DNA from: an uncultured beta proteobacterium
GTDB lineage: Bacteria > Pseudomonadota > Gammaproteobacteria > Burkholderiales > SG8-41
Length of the DNA: 64,000 nucleotides
Direction of reading: 5' to 3'
Assembly (NCBI GenBank): GCA_902825845.1
Contig: CADECM010000008.1
Location: forward strand, 1-64,000
Positions 25,552 through 34,915 of this stretch are shown one piece after another. Both the position numbers and the translations under genes were made by a program. Within the stretch, counting starts at the first letter, position 1, and every line of letters starts with the position of its first letter. The notes below the pieces were generated by a model. That model was given only the letters and a program-made list of their open reading frames with translations. It searched no databases and had not been told where the DNA came from.

Positions 25552-28500
25552 ATGGCCTCAAAAAAGCTTCTGACCGCTGACTTCGCCATCGAAGGCTACA
25601 AGCCCAATGATCGCGCCGGCCTTTGGTTCGTGCCGCTGACGGACATCGCGGCCGGTACTGAAATTGTGTTCAGCAACTTCGCCAAGCGCTCGCTGGCTGC
25701 CGCCATGACGTCCCCGAGCTATGTCGCCGCGGCCAACATCGCCGCCGGCACCATCACCGCGGCAGGCCCGGCAGCGAACGCGCCGACCGCGCTCATCTTC
25801 ATCGATTCGCGTGTGGGCGACCTGCAAACGCTGGTGGATGGCGCCCGGCCGGGCACGCAAGTTTGGGTGCTGAATGCCAACTTCGACGGCGTGCAGCAGA
25901 TCGTCGAGATGCTGCAGTCCAGCGGACTGCATGGCCTGGATTCCATACATATCGTTTCGCACGGCGCTCAAGGCGAAGTCCAGTTGGGCGCCACGGCGCT
26001 CAACGCGGGCAACCTCGCCGCGCACGCCCATCAGTTGGCGGAGATCGGCGCTACGCTGACCGCCGATGGCGACCTGCTGCTCTACGGCTGTGATGTCGCT
26101 GGCGGCAACGCCGGACTGCAATTCATCGCCGATCTTGCCCATGCCACCGGCGCGGACGTGGCCGCGTCCACCGACGCCACCGGCAGCAACGCCGCTGGTG
26201 GTGACTGGGTTCTTGAAGCCGGCACCGGTTCGATTGAAGCGCCTGCGCCATTCGCGCCCGAAACGCTGAACAGCTTCAGCGGCGTGCTGGCAAACGAAAC
26301 CTTTACTGTCGCGCAAGCCACCACGCTCAAGACCGACATTGACGGTGATGGGCTGGCCGATCCAGGCGATACGGTCACCACCAGCGTCACCATCACCAAC
26401 AACAGCACCAACACCAACGCCGCCAACGTCTCGTTTAACGAGACGCTCGTCGGCATGACGCAGCAAGGCGCGGTCAAAGTCACGCCCATCGCGGCCAACG
26501 ACGGCGGCTATACGCTGGTGGGCAACACGCCGATCACCTTCAATGCCGCGCAGGGGGTGCTGGCCAATGACGTCGACCCCAACGGCGCCGGCGGCAATGC
26601 CGGGCTCACCGCCATCAACGTGGTAACCGATGCCAACACCCACGGCACCGTGGTGCTCAACAGCGATGGCAGTTTCACCTACACGCCCACCACCGGCTAC
26701 ACGGGCGCCGCAACTTTCCAGTACACCGCGCGTGACGTCGAGGGATTGAACAGCAACCAAACCGGCGTTGTGACGCTCACGGTGACCGATCCAGTGTGGT
26801 ATGTCGATAGCGCCTCCGCGCCGGCGGGTGCCGACGGCAGTTTCCTGCGCCCGTTCCAGACGCTGGCGCAGGCAACGGCGGTGGACACCGCCAACGACAC
26901 AATCTTCGTCTACAACCGCGGCGCGAACTATACGCAGGCCACCGGCATCACCTTGGAAGCGGGCGAACAGTTGCTGGGCGATGGCAGCAGCCTTACCACG
27001 GTCAACGGCAACGCCGTGGGTGCATCAGCCGTCAACTCAACGTTCGTCGTCACCGGCAACAGCATCAACGCTCTCACCCTTGGTTCGAGCAACACCCTCA
27101 GCGGCATCAACATTTCCGGGACCGGTACCGCCGGCAACGGCATTGTGTCGGCGGCCGGCGGCGTCGGCACGTTGCATCTGATCAGCGTGGGCGTGACCAC
27201 CACCGGTAACGGCATTGTCTTGACTACCGGCGGCACGGTGGACGCGGCCGGCACCAACACCATCAACTCAAGCGGCGGCACGGCTCTCAATGTCACCAAT
27301 ACCAACATCGGCGCGAGCCACCTGACCTTTCAAAGCATCTCGGCCGGCACCGGGGCAAACACCGCCTCCAATGGCATCGTGCTCAACAACACCGGCGCCG
27401 CCGGCGGCCTGCATGTCACCGGCACGGGCACCGCCGGCAGCGGCGGCACCATACAGCACATGACCGGCGCGGACGGCAACACCGGCAGCGGCATCGGCAT
27501 CTTGCTGATCAACACCTCGGGCGTGCAACTCGACCGCATGCAGCTCAACGACTTCCAGAATTTCGCCATTCTGGGCAACACGGTCAACGGCTTTACGCTT
27601 GCCAACTCGACCATCAATGGCGTGAACGGCGCCAGTACCGGCGTGGCCGAAGGCAGCGTGCGCTTCATCCAGCTCACCGGCACTGCCGCCATAACCAACA
27701 GCACGATATCGGCGACCACCACCGGCACCACGCATGTCAACGACACGCTGCACATAGAGAACACCTCCGGCACGCTGAATATGACCATCAGCGGCAGCAC
27801 TATCGCAAACCTGCTCAGCAGTGGCGCCAACCACGCCATTTTCTTCGGTGCGCCGTCCGGCAACGGCACCATGAACCTGACCATGACCGGCAGCAACGTG
27901 ACCGCTGCGTACCAAGACTTGCTGCGTGGCGATTTTCAGGGCAACACCACCGCCAGCATCAACATTTCCGGCAGCCAGTTTCGTAACACCAGTGAGATGA
28001 CGGCGGGTGGTACCGCAGGCGTTACGACCAACCTCGTGGATCTCACCGGCGGGGGGACCTCGGCGGCCAGCGGCGTCTTTGTCACCTACAACATCAGCAA
28101 CAACACCTTCGCGCACGGCGACGGAGTCAATGCGCCTCTGGTCAGTGGTGGCAGCAGCGCCGTGCGTATCGGCGAAGGTTCCACCGTCAGCAGTAGTTTT
28201 GCGGATTTCGTCGGTATTTTCAGCGGCAATACCATCGGCGTCAGTGGCGTCGCCCGTTCGGGCGCCGGCAACGGCGCCGATGGACTCTCTGTAATCCACT
28301 ATCGCGACGAGACGACCGCCCACGGCGGATCACAGGTACTGATTCAAAACAACACGATACAAAACTATGGTGAGGCCGGCATCAAAGTCGGGGCGCAGGA
28401 CGGCAAACTTTCCGCCGACAACGATGGTTCGCTCGATGCCACCATCTTCGGCAACATCATCCGACAGCCAGGCGCGATAAACGATGGCGCCTTCGCGGGT

Positions 28501-30948
28501 ATCTGGGGCTATGCGGGGAACTCTGTCGGCGACGAGAACGTGTTGAATCTTGTGATCGGCGACGCGCTTGCCGCAGGCAACAAGAATACGCTGACCAACA
28601 GCGATCCGAACAATTCATTCGACGTATTCCTGGGCAATGTCGGCATCGCTACTGCGCCCATCAATCTGTCGCGCAATGGCTCGGGCAGCGGCACCGTCAA
28701 CAATGCCACGGAGGCTCAGGTCAACGCGGTACTGACCGCAGACAATGTCGGGCCGCTGGACCTGACCGGCAACACCGTTTCACCCATAAATCTGGTGACC
28801 ACGCTGCCGGTGCGTCCGCTGTTTGCGGATACATCGATTCCCGCGCCGGATACCGCGAGCGGATCAAACCCATCGCCCGCGCCGGATACGCAGCCGGTGC
28901 CGGCCGCGGATACCACCGCGAATCCTGGCGCGGTGGCGTCTCAGCTCGCGCAAACCGATCTGGACAACATCGTCGCAGCCGCAATCCTGCGCTGGAACGC
29001 AACCGGCCTCACTGCCGATCAACAAGCGTATTTGTACAGCGTTCAATTCAGTGTCGCCGACATGCAGGGTCTGTTCCTCGGCTCCGCCGCGCCCGGACAC
29101 ATCATCATCGACAGCGACGCCGCGGGCTACGGCTGGTTCCTTGACGCCACGCCAAGCGATGATGCCGAGTTCGGCAACGTCCTGAGCGATTCACGCGTGC
29201 AGGCGAACCCGGGACAGTTGCCCAACGGACATATCGACCTGCTGACTGCGGTCATGCATGAACTGAGCCATCAGTTGGGTTTGCACGATACCTACGATCC
29301 CGCCGACCGCGACAGTATTAGCTACGGTTACCTGGTCACCGGCGAACGGCGCCTGCCCGAGGCCGGCCAGGCCCTGGGAGCAATTGCAGGCAGTATCGAC
29401 CACGAAGAATTCGCCGTCGGGCCGGTGGCCATCGGCACTCTGCCGTTCGGCAAATCCGTGACCATTTCCTTTGACGCCACGATTGACGCACAGAACAACC
29501 AACTGATCGTCAACCCGGTGAATCAGGGCACGGTATCAGGCACCGCGCCGTTCCCCGCCGCCACCAACAGCAACAGTGTCACCACCACGCTCGATACCTT
29601 GACGCTGGGCGGCACTGTCTGGAACGACAATGGCGCCGGCGGTGGTGCGACCGGCAACGGCTTGAAGGACGGCACCGAACCAGGCGTGGACGGCGTGCTG
29701 TTGTCACTGTTCGCTGATGCCAACAACGACAACACGCCCGACAGTCCGGGCGCCCCGCTCGCCACCGCCACCACCGCCGGCGGCGGTAACTACGCGTTTA
29801 CCGGCCTTGCGCCGGGCAACTACATCGTGCGCGTCGATCAGGACAACTTCGATGCGGGTGGCAATATGTCGCTGCTCGGCCTGCAGTCGTCCTCCCTTGG
29901 CAACCCCGATCCCGACAACAGCGTCGACAACGATGACAACGGCTCGCGCGTAGTCGGCCAGCCGGCGTTTACTCAGGCGATCACCCTCGCCTACAACACC
30001 GAACCCACGGCCGGTACGGGTAACGATACCAACACTACTCTAGACTTGGGCTTCCGCATTTACACTGTACGCGCCGACCTCAACGGCGACAGCAAGAGCG
30101 ACATACTGCTGAGGCACGACAACGGCCGCGTCTACCTGTGGGGCATGGATGGCTACAATATCGCCAGCGGTGGTGAGGTGGCCACGCTCACTAGCGACTG
30201 GAAAATTGCCGAAGCCTCCGGTGATTTCAACGGTGACGGCAAGAGTGACATCCTGTTGCAGAACGACAACGGCCGCGTTTACCTGTGGCAAATGGACGGC
30301 AACAACATCGTCAGCGGCGGCGACGTAGCCACACTCACGACCGACTGGAAAATCGCGGAAGCTGCGGGCGACTATAACGCCGACGGCAAGAGAGACATTT
30401 TGCTGCGGAATGACAACGGCCGCCTCTACCTGTGGCAAATGGACGGCAACAACATTGCGAGCGGCGGCGAAGTGGGCACGCTCACGGCGGACTGGAAAAT
30501 CGCCGAAGCCTCAGGCGATTACAACGGCGACGGCAGGAGTGACATCCTGTTGCGGAATGACAACGGCCGCGTTTACCTGTGGCAAATGGATGGCAACAAT
30601 ATCGCGACCGGTGGCGACGTGGCCGCACTCACATCCGACTGGAAAATCGCCGACGCGGCAGGCGATTATGACGGTGACGGCAAGAGTGACATCCTGCTGA
30701 GGAACGACAATGGCCGTCTCTACCTGTGGCAAATGGACGGTAACAACATAGCGGGCGGCGGAGAAGCAGGCACTTTGTCGGCAGATTGGAAAATCGCAAA
30801 AAGTGCAGTGGACTACAACAGCGACGGCAGCAGCGACCTGATACTACGAAACGACAATGGACGGGTTTATGAGTGGCAGATGGACGGCGTCACCGTCATC
30901 GGTGGCGGCGACGTGGCCACGTTGCCGACGGAATGGAGTCTTCTATGA
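25552..30948 (+). CDS. 1798-residue multidomain surface/secreted protein (DUF4347, beta-helix, metzincin-like, SdrD-like, FG-GAP)
   Basis: Very large protein with AGGAG before the ATG at 25552; no Sec signal peptide, so type I secretion is likely. Approximate order: short N-terminal domain (GLWFVPLTDIAAGTEIVFS); DUF4347 at 80-230 (DSIHIVSHGAQGEV, LLLYGCDVAGG); cadherin/Ig-like repeats 253-415 (GVLANDVDPNG, SFTYTPTTGYTG); long Gly/Asn/Thr-rich right-handed beta-helix 415-1083; Pro/Asp linker 1093-1130; a metzincin-like zinc site HELSHQLGLHD with His1236, Glu1237, His1240 and His1245; an SdrD B-like domain 1350-1502 (DGTEPGVDGVLLSLF); and six 49-residue FG-GAP-type repeats 1507-1798 with DxNxDGxxD calcium loops. 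It may be an adhesin, a protease or both, and could be an acceptor for the adjacent modifying enzymes. Confidence 0.88.
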   Translation: MASKKLLTADFAIEGYKPNDRAGLWFVPLTDIAAGTEIVFSNFAKRSLAAAMTSPSYVAAANIAAGTITAAGPAANAPTALIFIDSRVGDLQTLVDGARPGTQVWVLNANFDGVQQIVEMLQSSGLHGLDSIHIVSHGAQGEVQLGATALNAGNLAAHAHQLAEIGATLTADGDLLLYGCDVAGGNAGLQFIADLAHATGADVAASTDATGSNAAGGDWVLEAGTGSIEAPAPFAPETLNSFSGVLANETFTVAQATTLKTDIDGDGLADPGDTVTTSVTITNNSTNTNAANVSFNETLVGMTQQGAVKVTPIAANDGGYTLVGNTPITFNAAQGVLANDVDPNGAGGNAGLTAINVVTDANTHGTVVLNSDGSFTYTPTTGYTGAATFQYTARDVEGLNSNQTGVVTLTVTDPVWYVDSASAPAGADGSFLRPFQTLAQATAVDTANDTIFVYNRGANYTQATGITLEAGEQLLGDGSSLTTVNGNAVGASAVNSTFVVTGNSINALTLGSSNTLSGINISGTGTAGNGIVSAAGGVGTLHLISVGVTTTGNGIVLTTGGTVDAAGTNTINSSGGTALNVTNTNIGASHLTFQSISAGTGANTASNGIVLNNTGAAGGLHVTGTGTAGSGGTIQHMTGADGNTGSGIGILLINTSGVQLDRMQLNDFQNFAILGNTVNGFTLANSTINGVNGASTGVAEGSVRFIQLTGTAAITNSTISATTTGTTHVNDTLHIENTSGTLNMTISGSTIANLLSSGANHAIFFGAPSGNGTMNLTMTGSNVTAAYQDLLRGDFQGNTTASINISGSQFRNTSEMTAGGTAGVTTNLVDLTGGGTSAASGVFVTYNISNNTFAHGDGVNAPLVSGGSSAVRIGEGSTVSSSFADFVGIFSGNTIGVSGVARSGAGNGADGLSVIHYRDETTAHGGSQVLIQNNTIQNYGEAGIKVGAQDGKLSADNDGSLDATIFGNIIRQPGAINDGAFAGIWGYAGNSVGDENVLNLVIGDALAAGNKNTLTNSDPNNSFDVFLGNVGIATAPINLSRNGSGSGTVNNATEAQVNAVLTADNVGPLDLTGNTVSPINLVTTLPVRPLFADTSIPAPDTASGSNPSPAPDTQPVPAADTTANPGAVASQLAQTDLDNIVAAAILRWNATGLTADQQAYLYSVQFSVADMQGLFLGSAAPGHIIIDSDAAGYGWFLDATPSDDAEFGNVLSDSRVQANPGQLPNGHIDLLTAVMHELSHQLGLHDTYDPADRDSISYGYLVTGERRLPEAGQALGAIAGSIDHEEFAVGPVAIGTLPFGKSVTISFDATIDAQNNQLIVNPVNQGTVSGTAPFPAATNSNSVTTTLDTLTLGGTVWNDNGAGGGATGNGLKDGTEPGVDGVLLSLFADANNDNTPDSPGAPLATATTAGGGNYAFTGLAPGNYIVRVDQDNFDAGGNMSLLGLQSSSLGNPDPDNSVDNDDNGSRVVGQPAFTQAITLAYNTEPTAGTGNDTNTTLDLGFRIYTVRADLNGDSKSDILLRHDNGRVYLWGMDGYNIASGGEVATLTSDWKIAEASGDFNGDGKSDILLQNDNGRVYLWQMDGNNIVSGGDVATLTTDWKIAEAAGDYNADGKRDILLRNDNGRLYLWQMDGNNIASGGEVGTLTADWKIAEASGDYNGDGRSDILLRNDNGRVYLWQMDGNNIATGGDVAALTSDWKIADAAGDYDGDGKSDILLRNDNGRLYLWQMDGNNIAGGGEAGTLSADWKIAKSAVDYNSDGSSDLILRNDNGRVYEWQMDGVTVIGGGDVATLPTEWSLL
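30079..30948 (+). repeat. Six in-phase 147-bp tandem repeats encoding FG-GAP units
   Basis: Units begin at 30079, 30226, 30373, 30520, 30667 and 30814 with an exact period of 147 bases and no indels; the last is cut to 135 bases by the stop. Each encodes a 49-residue unit with a DxNxDGxxD loop, SDILLRNDNGRVYLWQMDG and a TxDWKIAEA end. Conservation is high also at the DNA level in the middle units, which implies recent duplication or gene conversion. Confidence 0.92.
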
Positions 30949-31002
30949 GGACAAGGTGCCATCCGGTGGCGCAGTAACCGTGGACAAGAGACGTTACGAT
31001 TG

Positions 31003-31260
31003 ATGGAGGGCGATTCGATCCTTTCCTGGCAGAACGTTTCCCGCTCGGTGAGTACGACGCGGGAGCGAAGCAGTACCCGGGCTGCAATCGTCAACTCGGC
31101 CATTGCCAACACCCTTTTCCGCTCGATTCTCAGCAGCGATGGCACCTGCGACATTCTTTCGTGGGATAGCGGCGGTCATGCTTTGGCATGGGACATGAAG
31201 GAGGTTGGCCTCCTGGGGCTGCCGTGGGAACTGTCAACCAGGATCGGGCCATCTTTCTAA
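31003..31260 (+). pseudogene. Remnant of FG-GAP-type repeat coding sequence
   Basis: An 86-codon open frame in the 412-base gap behind the giant-protein gene. Its end encodes SDGTCDILSWDSGGHALAWDM, which follows the repeat pattern GDGxSDILxxxxNGxxxxWxM of the genes upstream, and then PWELSTRIG in place of DWKIAEA. The beginning EGDSILSWQN also looks like a repeat start. No ribosome site or signal peptide, and the calcium loop is incomplete. I read it as a decayed copy of a repeat domain, possibly a former extension or a lost neighbouring gene; a short functional protein is less likely. Confidence 0.5.
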
Positions 31261-31360
31261 GGAAATTGAGTTTGCAAGCGAATGACTCAGACATTTACGT
31301 TTGACGCTACACTGAGGGAACGCGACACCAACGCCTTCTGATTGATCTCAGGGATTTACC

Positions 31361-32710
31361 ATGCAAGAAACCCAGACCATCGCCAAATTCATAGCCGATA
31401 CTCGCTATGCCGACCTGCCGGCGAGTCTGATCAGCGAATGCAAAATCGCCACGCTCGATGTGTTTGCAGCGGCGTTCGTTGGCTCGTCCATGCCATGGGC
31501 GCAACGAGTCGTGGAGATGGTGCACGAACTGGGCGGCACGCCGGAAAATTCCGTGGTCAATCAGCCCTGGAAGACCGATGTGTCGCGGGCCGCGCTGGCG
31601 AACGGGGCAATGATCGGCGCATTTGAATGCGAACCGCTTACCGGATCGCACGCCAGTGGCACGGTGCTGCCGGCCGCGCTGGCGGTCAGCCAGCGCGATC
31701 ACCGCAGCGGTCAGGATTTCCTGCTGGCGATTGCCGTCGGTTTTGAAGTCTCCGGGCGCCTGCAGCGCACCGCCAAGGGTCTGGAGAGCACGCGCGGCTT
31801 TCACAATCCCGGCGTGCAGGGGCCGTTCGGTGCAGCCGCCGCTGTCGGCAAGTTGTTCGGCTTCGATGCCGCCACGCAGGCCAGCGCCCTGGGGCTGGCC
31901 GGTTCGTGCGCGGCGGGCCTGCTCGAGTTTGCGTGGGCCGGCGACGACACCAAGCGCGTGCATCTCGGGCGCGCGAGCTCGATGGGCCTTGAAAGCGCGC
32001 TGCTGGCACAGAAGGGATTGCACGGGCCAGCGACAGTGATCGAGGGGCCGTACGGCTACTTCAACGCCTTCTCAGAGCCCACCGATATCGCCAAGCTGAC
32101 CGACGGCCTCGGCAGGAAGTGGATCATACAGCCCGCCTCGCACAAGGCATTCGCCACGCACGTCACGCATCAGGCAGTGGTGCAGGCGATCCAGGATATG
32201 AAGAAGGAAAATGGCTTCGACGCGAAGAACATCACGCACGTCTGCATCCGTGGCGCGCATCGCATCCTCGAAGAGCGGCACACGGTACGCGACCCAATGA
32301 CGGTGATGGGCGGCCAGTACAGCCTGCCATTTACCGCAGCCGTTGCGCTCACCCGCGACATGTCCAATCCGCTGGTCTATAACGATGAAGCGGTGCGAGA
32401 CCCGCTGGTGCGCAATCTCGCGAAGAACATGGAATTGATCATCGACAAATCGATACCCGAGACGCATGGCGCGATTCCGCCTGCGGAAGTCACCGTGACC
32501 TGCGGCGGCAACACCTACCGAAAGACGACGACACCGCACAAGGGCTCGCCGCTGAATCCGCTAGACTGGGCCGACGCTTGCGAGAAGTTCGGCCGCTACA
32601 CGCGCACCCTGATCGATTCCGCGCAGGCACAAGCGATCATGGATGCGGTGGGCGACCTCGAAAACCAAGGCGACGTGGCGCACATCGCATCACTGCTGGA
32701 AAAGAAATAA
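31361..32710 (+). CDS. MmgE/PrpD family protein (paralogue 3, variant active site)
   Basis: 449-residue MmgE/PrpD protein. The N terminus MQETQTIAKFIADTRYADLP aligns with the paralogues. In place of HALDYDD/HP the sequence reads GAFECEPLTGSHASG (86-100), so both Asp residues are lost and Cys-Glu-Pro stands there. FHNPGVQGPFG replaces WHPT, and DDTKRVHLGRAS replaces the Lys-Pro-Leu-His segment. With paralogue 2 it forms a variant subgroup. The start ATG follows AGGGA. It ends close to motif copy 5 and converges on the quinone oxidoreductase gene. The substrate is unknown. Confidence 0.86.
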   Translation: MQETQTIAKFIADTRYADLPASLISECKIATLDVFAAAFVGSSMPWAQRVVEMVHELGGTPENSVVNQPWKTDVSRAALANGAMIGAFECEPLTGSHASGTVLPAALAVSQRDHRSGQDFLLAIAVGFEVSGRLQRTAKGLESTRGFHNPGVQGPFGAAAAVGKLFGFDAATQASALGLAGSCAAGLLEFAWAGDDTKRVHLGRASSMGLESALLAQKGLHGPATVIEGPYGYFNAFSEPTDIAKLTDGLGRKWIIQPASHKAFATHVTHQAVVQAIQDMKKENGFDAKNITHVCIRGAHRILEERHTVRDPMTVMGGQYSLPFTAAVALTRDMSNPLVYNDEAVRDPLVRNLAKNMELIIDKSIPETHGAIPPAEVTVTCGGNTYRKTTTPHKGSPLNPLDWADACEKFGRYTRTLIDSAQAQAIMDAVGDLENQGDVAHIASLLEKK

Positions 32711-32717
32711 AAATCAA

Positions 32718-32733
32718 TAAAAACAAATACTTA
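32718..32733 (+). repeat. AT-rich 16-bp motif, copy 5
   Basis: TAAAAACAAATACTTA. It starts 8 bases after the PrpD stop, in the 52-base gap between convergent genes. The flanks are also conserved: the 26 bases from 32714 are identical to those from 36986 at copy 6. Confidence 0.7.
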
Positions 32734-32762
32734 CAAAATAACTGCGCGACGCACCTGCCGCA

Positions 32763-33743
32763 CTACCCTTCCATCGTCAACACCACCTTGCCCGCCGGCT
32801 TACGCCCGGCAATGGCGTTCAGTGCGTCAGCTGCCTTGGTCAGCGGATAGCTGCCCCATACATGCGGCTTGATCTTGCCCGCGGCGTAGAGCTTCCAGAT
32901 CTCGGCTGAAATGGTGCGACGCTTCTCCGGGTCGCGCTTGGACATGGCACCCACCCACACGCCCACGATGCTGCAGCCCTTGATAAGCGGCAGGTTGAGC
33001 GAAATCTTGGGAATGGGGCCGGCCGCGAAACCGATAACCAGAAAGCGCCCGCCCCACGCCATGTCGCGCAGCGCGAGTTCGGAGTAGTCCCCGCCCACCG
33101 GGTCGTAGACGACGTCGACACCATTGCCCTTGGTGATCGCTTTCACCCGCGCGCGCATGTCTTCGCTCGCATAGTTTATGGTTTCGTCTGCGCCGTGTTC
33201 GCGGCACACCGCCAGTTTTTCCTCGCTCGAAGCGCAAGCGATGACTTTGGCGCCCAGCGCCTTGCCGATCTCCACCGCTGCAAGCCCCACGCCGCCCGAC
33301 GCGCCAAGCACCAGCAGCGTTTCGCCTGCACGCAACTGCCCGCGATCGAGCAGCGCGTAATACGACGTGCCGTAGGTTGAGGTAAGACCCGCGGCGCCCG
33401 CAAAATCAATCGAATCGGGAATCGCCGACAGATTTTCAGTGGCCACGCTCACCTCTTCGGCATAACCACCACTGGGCGACTGCACACTGACACGGTCGCC
33501 CACTTTCCAATCGGTGACGCCCGCGCCTACCGCCTTCACCACGCCTGCAACTTCCCCTCCCGGCACGAACGGCAACTCCGGCTTGGTCTGATACTTGCCC
33601 TGAATAATCAGCGTGTCTGAAAATTTGACGTTCGCCGCCTTGACGCTGACCACCACCTTTCCGGGCCCCGCTTCCAGCGCAGGACGATCTTCCATCACCA
33701 GCGATTCCGGCGGACCCCAAGCCTTGCACACGACAGCTTTCAT
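32763..33743 (-). CDS. NADPH:quinone oxidoreductase (zinc-less MDR family)
   Basis: 326-residue medium-chain dehydrogenase/reductase of the QOR type. It has the N-terminal GroES-like domain (PFVPGGEVAGVVKAVGAGV) and a Rossmann domain with LGASGGVGLAAVEIGKALGA and DVVYDPVGGD. No zinc-binding cysteine cluster is present, as in quinone reductases and crotonyl-CoA reductase-like enzymes. The true start is ATG 33743 (MKAVVCKAWGPPES) with GGAAG upstream; the reading frame is open to 34886 but that part is antisense to the next gene. Divergent from the Gfo/Idh oxidoreductase gene. Confidence 0.9.
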   Translation of the reverse strand: MKAVVCKAWGPPESLVMEDRPALEAGPGKVVVSVKAANVKFSDTLIIQGKYQTKPELPFVPGGEVAGVVKAVGAGVTDWKVGDRVSVQSPSGGYAEEVSVATENLSAIPDSIDFAGAAGLTSTYGTSYYALLDRGQLRAGETLLVLGASGGVGLAAVEIGKALGAKVIACASSEEKLAVCREHGADETINYASEDMRARVKAITKGNGVDVVYDPVGGDYSELALRDMAWGGRFLVIGFAAGPIPKISLNLPLIKGCSIVGVWVGAMSKRDPEKRRTISAEIWKLYAAGKIKPHVWGSYPLTKAADALNAIAGRKPAGKVVLTMEG

Positions 33744-33845
33744 TGCCTGCTTCCTTTTCACGTTGGATCGCGGAATGTTAGCACGGGTGACATGCGGATT
33801 CCGCTGGTTATAATCCATACGCATCATTCCACAGGGGGGGGCAGC

Positions 33846-34850
33846 ATGACGCAGGCGACAGTACGGCTTGGTTATATCGGCGCGGGCGGCTACAGCAAGC
33901 GCGTGCTGCTGCCTGCCTTCAAGAAGATTCCCGGTGTCGAACTGGTCGTCATCGCCAACAGCACGCCGGAAACCTCCGATGCGGTAGCCCGGGAATTCGG
34001 CTTCGCGCGCACCGCGGCCGACTGGCGCGCGGTGGTCGACGCGAAGGATATCGACGCCATCGTCGTCGGCACGCGCACCGAGACGCATTACGAAATGATC
34101 CCGCCGATACTTGCCGCGGGACGCCATGTGCTGTCGATGAATGCCTTGTGCCGCAATGCATCTCAGGCCCGCGAATTGACCGCGCTCGCCGCGGCGCATC
34201 CCAACCTCGTGTCGCTGGTGTATCCCGCCGGCGGCCCGGCCTATTTTCTGCGCGAAGACGCCATGATGCGTCACCTGATCGACGACGGTTACATCGGCAC
34301 CGTACTGCAGGCCGCCAACTACTGGTATGCACCGTTTTTTGGTCTGGGCAGCATGTTCGAGGTCGGCAGCCGCTGGTTCGGCCGCCACACGCGCCTGCTC
34401 GGCTACCGTCGCGGCTACAGTGTCGAGGGCGCGACGGTACCGGCACGGCCAGGCCGCGGCGCCGTGCGCCCGGAAACCAACATCGCGATGGCCGAACTGG
34501 CGGAAGGCGGCATCATCACCTACCAGCACAGCACCGTTGCCGGCGACACGGCGCGTGCGCGCTTCGAAGTCATCGGCGCCGCCGGTTACGTCGTCGTCTA
34601 CGCCGGCACCAATGCCACGCCCGGCACGTTCTTTGGCGCCAGACGCGGCGCCAGCGCGCTTGAAGCGCTGCCGATCCCGCCTGAATTCGCCGCCGGCGTG
34701 AACGTCGAGGCCGATTTCATCGCCGCCATTCGCGGCGAGCGCCAGCCGGCCCGCGCGGTGCCGCGCTTTGACGATGCCATGCGCTTGCTGCAATTTGGCG
34801 AAGTGTGGCGCGAATCGTCGGAGAAAGGCGGCTGGTGCGATTTGCCCTGA
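33846..34850 (+). CDS. Gfo/Idh/MocA family oxidoreductase
   Basis: 334 residues. The NAD(P)-binding N-terminal half begins VRLGYIGAGGYSKRVLLPAF with the GxGxxS-type loop. The strand AIVVGTRTETHYEMIPPILAAGRHVL with a family-like EK/N position follows (here SMNALCRN replaces the usual EKP). The C-terminal half is the alpha/beta substrate domain. The ATG at 33846 follows a G-rich Shine-Dalgarno; an in-frame ATG at 33792 adds an unrelated leader. Loss of the usual catalytic Lys of EKP may mean altered catalysis. It is followed after 65 bases by the phosphatase gene on the same strand. Substrate unknown. Confidence 0.87.
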   Translation: MTQATVRLGYIGAGGYSKRVLLPAFKKIPGVELVVIANSTPETSDAVAREFGFARTAADWRAVVDAKDIDAIVVGTRTETHYEMIPPILAAGRHVLSMNALCRNASQARELTALAAAHPNLVSLVYPAGGPAYFLREDAMMRHLIDDGYIGTVLQAANYWYAPFFGLGSMFEVGSRWFGRHTRLLGYRRGYSVEGATVPARPGRGAVRPETNIAMAELAEGGIITYQHSTVAGDTARARFEVIGAAGYVVVYAGTNATPGTFFGARRGASALEALPIPPEFAAGVNVEADFIAAIRGERQPARAVPRFDDAMRLLQFGEVWRESSEKGGWCDLP

Positions 34851-34915
34851 TCCGTGCTTTACAATGCCACCAAACCACACACGCATTTCAATACACCGAC
34901 CGGAAGGATTTGAAT

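Noticed and set aside
25558..26760. 400-codon minus-strand open frame opposite the giant-protein gene
   Set aside because: Its Val/Gly-rich sequence mirrors the DUF4347 and Ig-like coding strand; no motif of its own.
30079..30948. CRISPR-like regular repeats
   Set aside because: The 147-bp periodic units are coding, in frame and encode FG-GAP-type repeats.
33744..34886. N-terminal extension of the quinone oxidoreductase frame, giving 707 residues
   Set aside because: The added part is antisense to the Gfo/Idh gene, and MKAVVCKAWGP at 33743 is the normal family start.
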